From: CAZZDK01 sp964652235
Lineage (GTDB): Bacteria > Pseudomonadota > Alphaproteobacteria > UBA9219
DNA: 64,000 bases
NCBI GenBank assembly: GCA_964652235.1
Contig: CAZZDK010000002.1
Location: 72,100 to 136,099 of the forward strand
Reading direction: 5' to 3'
Below are positions 57,176 through 64,000 of the stretch, piece after piece. Every line of letters starts with the position of its first letter. Position 1 is the first letter of the stretch. The position numbers and the translations under genes were made by a program. The notes beneath the pieces are model-generated. The model was not told where the DNA came from, made no database searches, and saw only the letters and a list, made by a program, of their open reading frames with translations.

Positions 57176-57580
57176 TCAGGCAAGCTTTTCTATTTGCTTG
57201 CGCAGCGGTTCGTCGGCGGGCGGCATGGCATAGGCGCCCATCTCTTTCGGAAAAACCCAGGCCAGCTTTTGCCCCTCAAGCGGCTGCGGCTGGCCCTGCC
57301 ACGTTCGGCACAGGTAAAGGGGCATGAAAAGATGAAACGTTTCGTAAGCATAAGAAACGAAGGTTAACGGCTTCAAATCCACCGAAGAAACAAGGAGCCC
57401 CAACTCTTCTTCCATTTCCCGGACGAGCGCTTCCTCAGGCGTTTCCCCCGGCGCGACCTTGCCGCCCGGAAATTCCCACAGGCCCGCCATATCCTTGCCC
57501 TCCGGCCTTTGGGCCAGAAGAACGCGTCCCTGCGGATCGATCAAAGCGATGGCCGTCACAAAAAGAAGCGGGCCGTTCAT
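57176..57580 (-). CDS. Nudix hydrolase MutT-like (8-oxo-dGTP diphosphatase)
   Basis: A perfect Nudix box: GGKVAPGETPEEALVREMEEELG. It begins FVTAIALIDPQGRVLLAQRPEGKDMAGLWEFP, as in MutT, and at 134 residues is of MutT size. It should remove oxidised dGTP from the pool. The start overlaps the GNAT stop by four bases; a longer reading into the GNAT gene is a shadow. Confidence 0.88.
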   Translation of the reverse strand: MNGPLLFVTAIALIDPQGRVLLAQRPEGKDMAGLWEFPGGKVAPGETPEEALVREMEEELGLLVSSVDLKPLTFVSYAYETFHLFMPLYLCRTWQGQPQPLEGQKLAWVFPKEMGAYAMPPADEPLRKQIEKLA

Positions 57581-58107
57581 GGCGCGGCCTTCGGATAGAG
57601 CCAAAGGCTTGTCTCGTCGCCGCGCTCGCCTTGTTTCAAAAAGCCCTGATAAACGAAGCCGAGCTTTTTGAGGAGACGCTGCGACCTTTCGTTCAAGGGG
57701 TTCGTCGTGGCCACGACGCTTTCGATCCAGCTTTGCCGGACGATCCAGGGCAGAACGGCGGCTAAAGCTTCCGCCATCAGGCCCGCGCCCCAATGCGGCC
57801 TGCCCAGCCAATAAAAAACCTCGTGACGCGGACGGCCCTCCCACTCGACGGGAGCGGGGCGCACGCCGATCGCGCCGCAAACAGCGCCATCCGCACGCTT
57901 TTCAAGGACGAAATATTCGGGCCTTTCCGCCGCCTCGCAGGCTTTCATCTTCTCAAGCCAATCCAACCCGACGGCGCGCGTGTAGGGGAAAGGAACATGG
58001 CCCATCCATTTAACGACGTCCCAGTCGTTGAGCATCTGGACAAGAGCGCCGACGTCTCTTTCCTCATAAGAGCGCAGAACCAGCCGTTCGGTTTGAAAAA
58101 ACAGCAT
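57577..58107 (-). CDS. GNAT acetyltransferase (RimJ/RimL type)
   Basis: FFQTERLVLRSYEERDVGAL is the RimJ/RimL start. The CoA site is in HWGAGLMAEALAAVLPW, with TNPLNERSQRLLKKLGF near the end. Length 176. It likely acetylates an N-terminal or small-molecule amine. It is coupled to mutT downstream and lies four bases after the ABC ATPase gene. Confidence 0.88.
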   Translation of the reverse strand: MLFFQTERLVLRSYEERDVGALVQMLNDWDVVKWMGHVPFPYTRAVGLDWLEKMKACEAAERPEYFVLEKRADGAVCGAIGVRPAPVEWEGRPRHEVFYWLGRPHWGAGLMAEALAAVLPWIVRQSWIESVVATTNPLNERSQRLLKKLGFVYQGFLKQGERGDETSLWLYPKAAP

Positions 58108-58111
58108 GGGA

Positions 58112-59062
58112 TTAGGCGCTCTTGGTCATTTGCAGGAAAATGTCCTTCAGATCCGTTTCCTGCGTTATGATATCGACGATGTTAAGCCCGTTGACCTGAA
58201 CCGCCAGCAAGGTCTGGCCGAGGGTCGCCTGGGCAGGACGCTGGGGCAGCTTTAATTGGCGCGGCCCTTCAAGCGTCCAGCCGTGGGGCCTGAGGTTCGG
58301 GGGAACGTCGCGCAAATCCCTGTCCACGATGATCGTGATCCGTTTCTTGTCGATACGCGCCAAAAGATTTTCGCGCGTATCGTTTGCGACGATCTCTCCC
58401 TGGTTCAGGATGACGATATGATCGCAAAGATTCTCCGCTTCTTCCAAATAATGCGTTGTCAATAAAACGGTCGTGCCCGTTTCCTTCAGTTTGCGAATCT
58501 GCTCCCAAAGCGAAAAACGAAGCTCCACGTCCACGCCCGCCGTCGGCTCGTCGAGAACCAGAACGGGCGGGCGATGCACCATCGCCTTGGCGACCATCAG
58601 GCGCCGGCGCATACCCCCCGAAAGCGCTCCCGAACGCTCGTCCGCGACGTCGAAGAGGCCCACCATGTCCAAAAGGGCGTTCGTGATGCGCTGTTTGGGC
58701 GCAAGACCGTAAAGCCCGGCCTGAAATTCCAAAAGCTCGCGGGGCGTGAAAAAAGGATCGATGTTGAGCTCCTGCGGCACGACGCCGATCAGGCTTTGCG
58801 CCCGGCGCAAATCTTCGTCGATGTCGGCGTCCCAGACCCGGACCCGACCCTCCGTTTTAAGGGTCAGCCCCGCCAAGATATTGATAAAGGTCGATTTACC
58901 GGCACCGTTCGGCCCCAAAAGGCCGAACAGGCTTCCCGTGGGAATTGCCAGGTTGATCCCTTTCAGCGCTTCCCTGGCCGGTTGCTTTCCCGAGGCGGGA
59001 TACGTCTTGATAAGACCTTGCGCTTCGATGGCGGTGCGGGGATGATGGTCGGAAGAAAACAT
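58112..59062 (-). CDS. ABC-2 type transporter ATPase, no permease nearby
   Basis: Walker A GPNGAGKSTFINIL, signature LSGGMRRRLMVAKAM, Walker B VLVLDEPTAGVD and H-loop TTHYLEEAE are intact. The C-terminal ~85 residues form the extra domain of NodI/DrrA-like ATPases. The permease that normally follows is absent: the next gene is a GNAT. The permease must be elsewhere in the genome. Confidence 0.88.
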   Translation of the reverse strand: MFSSDHHPRTAIEAQGLIKTYPASGKQPAREALKGINLAIPTGSLFGLLGPNGAGKSTFINILAGLTLKTEGRVRVWDADIDEDLRRAQSLIGVVPQELNIDPFFTPRELLEFQAGLYGLAPKQRITNALLDMVGLFDVADERSGALSGGMRRRLMVAKAMVHRPPVLVLDEPTAGVDVELRFSLWEQIRKLKETGTTVLLTTHYLEEAENLCDHIVILNQGEIVANDTRENLLARIDKKRITIIVDRDLRDVPPNLRPHGWTLEGPRQLKLPQRPAQATLGQTLLAVQVNGLNIVDIITQETDLKDIFLQMTKSA

Positions 59063-59130
59063 GGGCGGCTATCCGTTATAAAAGGCCGCCGCCACTATAA
59101 CTTGAAAGAAGCCAGAGATAAAAGCCCTTC

Positions 59131-61941
59131 ATGACCCAGACTAACGACAAAACGCTTTATCTGATCGACGGCTCCGGCTTTATTTTCCGGGCCTTTCACG
59201 CCTTGCCGCCCATGAGCCGGGCCGACGGCACGCCCGTGAACGCGGTATATGGTTTTTGCGCCATGCTGCAAAAACTGCTTGTGGATCTGAAGGCCTCGCG
59301 CGTGGCGGTCATTTTTGACGCTGCCCGCAAGACGTTCCGCAACGAGATTTATCCCGATTATAAAGCCCACCGCCCGCCGCCGCCGGAAGAGCTTGTGCCG
59401 CAATTTCCCCTGATCCGCGAGGCGACGCGCGCCTTCGGCGTCCCGGCGCTTGAAGCGGCGAATTACGAAGCCGACGATCTCATCGCCGCCTATGCGCGGC
59501 AAGCCTCCGAGGCCGGATACGAAGTGCGGATCGTCTCGGCGGACAAGGATTTGATGCAGCTGATCCGCCCGCGCGTCGAGCTTTTCGACCCGATGAAGAC
59601 GGTTCCCATCGGCCTGAAGGAAGTCGAGGCCAAGTTCGGCGTCCCTCCCGAAAAAGTCGTGGACGTGCAGGCGCTGGCGGGCGACAGCACCGACAACGTG
59701 CCGGGCGTTCCTGGGATTGGCGTCAAAACCGCCGCGCAATTGATCCTCGAATACGGCGATCTGGAAACGCTTCTGGCCCGCGCGGGAGAGATTAAGCAAC
59801 CCAAGCGACGCGAGGCGCTTATTCAAAACGCCGATCTCGCGCGTTTGTCTAAAAAACTCGTCACGCTGAACGATCAGGCTCCCGTCCCCTTGCCCTTCGA
59901 TCAAATCCGCGTGGAACCGGATCATAAGGAGATTTTGTTCGCGTTTCTCCAGGCGCAGGGTTTCAAATCCCTTTTGGCGCGGTTGGCGCCGAGCGATAAA
60001 AAAAACGTCATTGCGACACCGGCGAAAGCCGGTGGAAGCGGTCTAGAGTCGTTGCGGGCCGAGACTCCTCGCCATGACGAAATCGTTTTTTCCTACGAAC
60101 TGATCCAGGACGTCGTCGCGCTGCGGCGCTGGGTCGCGGAGGCGCGCGCGCAAGGCTTTCTTGCGCTGGACACCGAAACGGATTCGCTGACGCCCAGCAC
60201 GGCGAAACTTGTCGGCGTTTCGCTGGCGCTGGCGCCCGGACGGGCCTGTTACATCCCGCTCGCCCATATCGACCCCGACAGCGCGGCGCAGGAGGGAAGC
60301 TTCGCGTTCGAGCCGCCCAAAGCGCCAAGGCAAATCCCCCTTCAGGACTTCATCAGGGAAACGCGCGAGATTCTAGCCGACCCGTCGGTCCTGAAAATCG
60401 CGCACAATCTTAAGTACGATGGCCAGGTCCTCGCGCAGCACGGCCTGTCCGTTTCTCCTTACGACGACACGATGTTGATGTCTTATGTCTTAAGCGCCGG
60501 ACAGCACGGCCACGGCCTTGACGAGCTGTCCTTGCTCCACTTCCAACATAAGATGATCTCGTTCGACGAGGTGACGGGCGCGGGCCGCGCGCGCGTGACG
60601 TTCGACCGCGTGCCGCTCGATGCGGCTCTGGCTTATGCGGCAGAAGACGCGGATTTCGCGCTGCGCCTTTGGCAGAGATTGAAGCCCCGCTTGCTCGCCG
60701 AACGCCTTGTTTCCGTTTATGAGAAGATTGAGCGGCCTCTCGTCCCCGTCGTGGCAGCGATGGAGGCCGTCGGCGTCAAGATCGATCCCACCGTCCTGAG
60801 GACGCAAAGCGCCGCGCTCGCGAAACGCATGGCCGCGCTTGAGGAAGATGTCCACAAGCTCGCGGGCCATCCGTTCAATCTCGCCTCGCCCAAACAGCTC
60901 GGCGAAGTCCTTTTCTCGGAATTGGGGCTACCGGGAGGAACCAAGGGCAAAACGGGCGCCTATTCGACAAGCCACGACGTTTTGGAGCCCTTGGCCGAGC
61001 AGGGGCACGAGATCGTCGCCAAGCTTTTGGACTGGCGCGGCCTGGCCAAGCTCAAAAGCACTTACACCGACGCGCTGCCGGAACAGATCAATCCCAAGAC
61101 AGGACGGGTTCATACCTCGTTTTCTCTGGTTGGCGCGGCGACGGGCCGCCTGTCCTCCACCGATCCCAATTTGCAGAACATCCCCATCCGCACCGAAGAG
61201 GGCCGCGCGATCCGCAGGGCTTTCGTTGCGGAAGAAGGCTTTCTTCTCCTTTCCGTCGATTATTCGCAGATCGAGTTGCGCCTGGCGGCCTCCATCGCGG
61301 GGATCGAAGCTCTCATCCGGGCCTTCCACGACGGCGCGGATATTCACGCGCTCACGGCCTCGCAGGTTTTCGACATCCCGCTCGCCAAGGTCACAAAGGA
61401 AGAACGCCGTCGCGCCAAGGCCGTCAATTTCGGCATCATCTACGGCATCAGCGGCTTCGGCCTATCGAAACAACTCGGCTGTTCGCCGGGCGAGGCGGGA
61501 AGTTTCATCAAAGCCTATCTGGACCGCTTTCATGAATTGCGCGATTGGATGGAAAGCACGAAGGCCTTCGCCCGCGCCCACGGCTATGTCGAAACCTTGT
61601 TCGGTCGGCGCATCCATATCGCGGGCATCGGGGACAAAAACGCCGCCCGCCGGGCGGGGGCCGAGCGCCAGGCTATCAACGCGCCTCTTCAAGGCACGGC
61701 GGCGGACGTCATGAAACGCGCCATGATCCGAATGCCCGAAGCCCTGGTCGAGGCGGGGTTGAACGCCCGGCTCCTTTTGCAGGTCCATGATGAGCTGGGT
61801 TTCGAGGTTCCAAAGGCCGAGATCGAAAAAACCGCCGCGCTGGCCCAAAAAGTCATGCAGGACGCCCCGGCGCCATTAGGGTTAAAAATCCCCCTGACGG
61901 CGGAAGCCAGTTGGGGGAAAAACTGGGCCGACGCGCATTAG
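59131..61941 (+). CDS. polA: DNA polymerase I with an in-frame repeat insertion
   Basis: PolA fills gaps and removes primers. The 5'-3' exonuclease (1-285) has YEADDLIAAYA and DSTDNVPGVPGIGVKTA. The 3'-5' proofreading domain has LALDTETDSL (DxE), KYDGQVLAQHG and YAAEDADFALRLW. The polymerase has motif A LLSVDYSQIELRLAA, motif B RRRAKAVNFGIIYG and motif C LQVHDELGFEV. Residues 293-316 are the translation of a 72-bp palindromic repeat, placed exactly in the linker between the first two domains. Otherwise the length (936) is normal. Confidence 0.95.
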   Translation: MTQTNDKTLYLIDGSGFIFRAFHALPPMSRADGTPVNAVYGFCAMLQKLLVDLKASRVAVIFDAARKTFRNEIYPDYKAHRPPPPEELVPQFPLIREATRAFGVPALEAANYEADDLIAAYARQASEAGYEVRIVSADKDLMQLIRPRVELFDPMKTVPIGLKEVEAKFGVPPEKVVDVQALAGDSTDNVPGVPGIGVKTAAQLILEYGDLETLLARAGEIKQPKRREALIQNADLARLSKKLVTLNDQAPVPLPFDQIRVEPDHKEILFAFLQAQGFKSLLARLAPSDKKNVIATPAKAGGSGLESLRAETPRHDEIVFSYELIQDVVALRRWVAEARAQGFLALDTETDSLTPSTAKLVGVSLALAPGRACYIPLAHIDPDSAAQEGSFAFEPPKAPRQIPLQDFIRETREILADPSVLKIAHNLKYDGQVLAQHGLSVSPYDDTMLMSYVLSAGQHGHGLDELSLLHFQHKMISFDEVTGAGRARVTFDRVPLDAALAYAAEDADFALRLWQRLKPRLLAERLVSVYEKIERPLVPVVAAMEAVGVKIDPTVLRTQSAALAKRMAALEEDVHKLAGHPFNLASPKQLGEVLFSELGLPGGTKGKTGAYSTSHDVLEPLAEQGHEIVAKLLDWRGLAKLKSTYTDALPEQINPKTGRVHTSFSLVGAATGRLSSTDPNLQNIPIRTEEGRAIRRAFVAEEGFLLLSVDYSQIELRLAASIAGIEALIRAFHDGADIHALTASQVFDIPLAKVTKEERRRAKAVNFGIIYGISGFGLSKQLGCSPGEAGSFIKAYLDRFHELRDWMESTKAFARAHGYVETLFGRRIHIAGIGDKNAARRAGAERQAINAPLQGTAADVMKRAMIRMPEALVEAGLNARLLLQVHDELGFEVPKAEIEKTAALAQKVMQDAPAPLGLKIPLTAEASWGKNWADAH
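60007..60078. repeat. Palindromic element inside polA (24 codons)
   Basis: GTCATTGCGA (60007-60016) and TCGCCATGAC (60069-60078) are inverted with one mismatch. Inside, CACCGGC and GCCGGTG make a perfect stem with a GAAA loop (60017-60034). It is 72 bases and in frame. It shares its outer ends with the adaptor-gene repeat. Confidence 0.7.
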
Positions 61942-62004
61942 CTTGATTCCCCCTCCCCCATCTGCTAGAAGCCTCCCCTCTACCGGACAATTTGATGTCC
62001 TCGG

Positions 62005-62091
62005 GCGGTCGTGGCGGAACTGGTAGACGCGCAGCGTTGAGGTCGCTGTGGGAGAAATCTCGTGGAAGTTCAAGTCTTCTCGACCGCACCA
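62005..62091 (+). tRNA. tRNA-Leu (anticodon GAG)
   Basis: Acceptor GCGGTCG/CGACCGC, anticodon stem CAGCG/CGCTG with loop TTGAGGT, a long class II variable arm (GTGGGAGAAATCTCGT), T-arm GAAGTTCAAGTCTTC, and encoded ACCA. The hairpin of the following element begins inside the ACCA. Confidence 0.96.
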
Positions 62092-62298
62092 ACAAAGAAG
62101 CCCCCTTTCGGGGGCTTCTTTGTTGGTACTGCCGATTAAGATTTTGAAATTCCACACAAGTGGAAGTTCACGACAAGCGATTCCTTAACGCCGCGCGCAC
62201 GTGTACGCGCGGCGCACAAAAACAAGGCATCGCGCAGGCGCCGTGAGCCGCACAGCGGCGAACGAATTCTTCTCGACCGCACCAACAAAGAAGCCCCC
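62075..62298 (+). mobile_element. tRNA-linked miniature element, copy 2 (tRNA-Leu)
   Basis: A 31-base direct repeat (62075-62105 and 62268-62298) holds the tRNA 3' end and the left hairpin arm. In between are the 18-bp hairpin and a degenerate inverted T-arm (TTGAAATTCCAC). A stem with GTGGAAGTTC (a forward T-arm copy) and ACGACAAG follow, then a GC hairpin (CGCCGCGCG/CGCGCGGCG, 62190-62215 region) and CACAAAAACAAGG. Last is hairpin GCCGC/GCGGC. The order equals copy 1, but the hairpin arms differ in sequence while still pairing. Confidence 0.7.
62088..62127 (+). terminator. Perfect 18-bp hairpin starting in the tRNA-Leu ACCA
   Basis: Left arm 62088-62105 and right arm 62110-62127 match perfectly over 18 bases with a TTTC loop. 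The core GAAGCCCCC/GGGGGCTTC acts as a terminator. The outer ACCAAC/GTTGGT contains the tRNA ACCA. The construction equals that after tRNA-Glu. Confidence 0.85.
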
Positions 62299-62407
62299 GG
62301 GTCCTTTTTTGCCAATTTAGTCCCCCTTCCTTTTCCCGTTCATATCGTTAATATCCCTCTTCAGGCGCCGGACGCCGAATCGGTGCGTTTTTTCGCGGGG
62401 TTTTGTC

Positions 62408-63238
62408 ATGTCCTTTTCGCTTCGCCGTCTTTGTCTTGTTTCCCTGGCTCTCCTATGCCCCCTGGCGGCCCCGGCCCTGGCGCAGGACGAAGAGGGCGCC
62501 AACGCCTATTCCGCCGCCGCCATCCATATGGAAACGCGCCTTTCCGCCGTCGAGGAGCAAATGCGCGCCCTGACCGGTAAGGTCGAACAGGTCGATTTCG
62601 CCCTGCGCCGCCTGGAACAAGCCCTGCAGAGGCTACAAAGCGATCACGATACGCGCCTGACAAAGCTGGAAAGCGCCCCGCCGCCGCCCCAGTCGGCAGC
62701 GCAAGCCGCGCCGCAAACGCCCCCCCAAGAAGAACCGCCGGAAGACGTTTCGGGCACGCTCGGTAATATGAAGTTCAGGGGCGGCGAAGTAACGGGCGGT
62801 TCGGTCAACCCTAAGACGCCGCCGTTGCCTGAAAAACCAGCCGATTACGGCCTGACCGCGCAAGAGCAATACGACCGCGCCTTTGGCCTGTTGCGCGAAG
62901 CCGATTACGACGAGGCCGAAAAAGCTTTCAAGGGTTTCTTAAATAAGTATCCCAAGGACAAGCTGGCCGAAAACGCCAAATATTGGTACGCGGAAACGTT
63001 TTACGTACGCGGAAAGTTCGGCGATGCGGCCATCGCCTTCGCCGACGCTTACGAGCAAAACACCCAAGGCTCCAAAGCGCCCGACGCGCTTTTGAAGCTC
63101 GCCTTGTCTCTCGCCGCCATTGACAAGGGCGCGGACGCCTGCAGCACGCTTTCGGCGCTCAAGAGCAAATACCCCAAGGCCGCGCCCACGATCCGCTCGC
63201 GCGCCGATCAGGAACGTGCCCGGCTTAAATGCAAATGA
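62408..63238 (+). CDS. cpoB: Tol-Pal system protein CpoB (YbgF)
   Basis: CpoB coordinates outer-membrane constriction with septal wall synthesis in the periplasm. A signal peptide (LRRLCLVSLALLCPLAAPALA) leads a coiled coil (~35-85, MRALTGKVEQVDFALRRLEQ), a Pro/Gln linker and TPR repeats (~155-270, QYDRAFGLLREADYDEAEKA). Length 276 is normal. Other tol-pal genes are not present. The stop overlaps the argH start by four bases. Confidence 0.88.
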   Translation: MSFSLRRLCLVSLALLCPLAAPALAQDEEGANAYSAAAIHMETRLSAVEEQMRALTGKVEQVDFALRRLEQALQRLQSDHDTRLTKLESAPPPPQSAAQAAPQTPPQEEPPEDVSGTLGNMKFRGGEVTGGSVNPKTPPLPEKPADYGLTAQEQYDRAFGLLREADYDEAEKAFKGFLNKYPKDKLAENAKYWYAETFYVRGKFGDAAIAFADAYEQNTQGSKAPDALLKLALSLAAIDKGADACSTLSALKSKYPKAAPTIRSRADQERARLKCK

Positions 63239-64000
63239 AAAAGATCAAGACAGCCAACGCCATGTGGGGCGGCCATTACGCCTCCGGCCCTGCGGAAGTC
63301 ATGGCCCGCATTAACGAATGCCTCGAGGCGGATAAGCGTCTGTACCGCGAGGATATTGCGGCCTCCAAAGCGCACGCGGCAATGCTGGCCGCGCGGAAGA
63401 TACTGAGCGTTAAGGACGAAAGAGCCATCCAAAAAGGCCTGAACCAAATCCTTAAGGAGATTGAGGATGGCTCTTTCGTCTTTTCCGTCGAGCTTGAAGA
63501 CGTTCACATGAACGTGGAATCGCGCCTTACGACGTTGATCGGCGACGCGGCGGGACGGCTTCATACCGCGCGTTCGCGCAACGACCAGGTCGCCGTCGAT
63601 ATCCGCCTTTGGGTCCGCGCAGCGACCGAACGAGCCGACGCCGCGCTTAAGGAGCTTCAACGCGCTCTTGTCGAACAAGCTGAAAAGAATGCGGCGGGTC
63701 TAATGCCGGGTTTCACGCATTTGCAGCCCGCCCAGCCCGTGACGTTCGGCCATCACTTGCTCGCTTATGTTGAAATGTTCGGGCGCGACCGCTCACGTTT
63801 CGCGGACGCGCGACGGCGCATGAATGAATGTCCCCTCGGCGCGGCGGCGCTGGCCGGAACGTCTTTTCCCATCGACCGGGACCAAACGGCCAGAGCGCTT
63901 GGTTTCGACCGTCCCATGGCCAATTCGCTCGACGCCGTTTCGGACCGCGATTTTGCCCTCGATTACCTGGCCTGCGCGGCGACGACGGGTCTGCACCTTT
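63235..64000 (+). CDS. argH: Argininosuccinate lyase, 5' part
   Basis: ArgH splits argininosuccinate to arginine and fumarate. AMWGGHYASGPAEVMARINE, LEDVHMNVESRL, HTARSRNDQVAVDIRLWV and PGFTHLQPAQPVTFGHHLLA are diagnostic. The catalytic-loop signature (GSSxMPxK) lies beyond the window end. Start MKKIKTAN overlaps the cpoB stop (ATGA); an in-frame ATG two codons upstream is also possible. The gene runs off the right edge. Confidence 0.95.
   Translation, partial: MKKIKTANAMWGGHYASGPAEVMARINECLEADKRLYREDIAASKAHAAMLAARKILSVKDERAIQKGLNQILKEIEDGSFVFSVELEDVHMNVESRLTTLIGDAAGRLHTARSRNDQVAVDIRLWVRAATERADAALKELQRALVEQAEKNAAGLMPGFTHLQPAQPVTFGHHLLAYVEMFGRDRSRFADARRRMNECPLGAAALAGTSFPIDRDQTARALGFDRPMANSLDAVSDRDFALDYLACAATTGLHL

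Noticed and set aside
1..64000. CRISPR array
   Set aside because: No regularly spaced identical repeats of 20-40 bases were seen. The only repeated blocks are the tRNA-linked elements, the operator array and short tandem repeats.

Overview
The window looks like one stretch of an alphaproteobacterial chromosome. FlbT and FlaF next to flagellin, the MotA/MotB type, a SqrR-like ArsR regulator and an infC gene without an AUG start all fit Alphaproteobacteria. A Rhodospirillales-like lineage is plausible, but the sequence alone does not settle it. From about 10.3 kb onward the DNA is GC-rich, densely packed housekeeping sequence. Positions 1 to about 10.2 kb are more AT-rich and carry accessory genes.

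Accessory region (1-10.3 kb). A leftward set of tightly overlapping genes encodes two unrecognised small proteins, an XRE repressor, another small protein, a Nudix-like protein, a MurF-like ligase with a cysteine-rich tail and a 68-residue cysteine-rich peptide. A second leftward group and a rightward three-gene operon diverge from an intergenic region with four evenly phased inverted repeats. The rightward operon encodes an HTH sensor, a DUF2156/GNAT-fold transferase and an unknown protein. Two HTH-sensor paralogues and three paralogues of an undescribed 95-110 residue helical protein tie the two sides together. A tRNA-Thr(GGT) 3' fragment at 8.8 kb marks the right attachment site of an integrated island. 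Beyond it lie an HNH protein, a structured RNA with a buried Shine-Dalgarno, and a small hypothetical gene.

Core region, part 1 (10.3-32.3 kb). This holds an EAL-type c-di-GMP phosphodiesterase candidate and a TPP riboswitch in front of an unrecognised 255-residue gene. Then come a CAE/PCxxC deaminase, secF, a prepilin-peptidase-like gene, a flavodoxin and a lipoprotein. A three-gene glycosyltransferase/GtrA operon is followed by clpB with an orphan adenine methylase, kdsB, a histidine-phosphatase-like gene, pyrD, an S24-like repressor, lysS and a pseudokinase with its membrane partner.

Core region, part 2 (32.3-64 kb). This holds tRNA-Glu, a metalloprotease, a Wzm/Wzt-type exporter and pgk. 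A flagellar block (glycosyltransferase, sigma-54 promoter, flagellin, flbT, flaF) is followed by fabI, motB and motA. Next come an ArsC-like gene lacking its catalytic cysteine, thrS and infC (AUA start). A divergent RND pump locus (RND and adaptor on one side; SqrR-like ArsR, DUF2892 and TolC on the other) leads to an SDR, gmk, folK, mutT, a GNAT, an ABC ATPase, polA, tRNA-Leu, cpoB and the start of argH.

The most unusual signal is a pair of ~200-bp elements directly after tRNA-Glu(TTC) and tRNA-Leu(GAG). Each begins with a long perfect hairpin that starts in the tRNA CCA end. A degenerate inverted copy of the tRNA T-arm follows, then a shared structured core whose stems differ by compensating changes, and finally a direct repeat of the tRNA 3' end. 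Two other palindromic elements are fused in frame into polA and into the signal peptide of the efflux adaptor.
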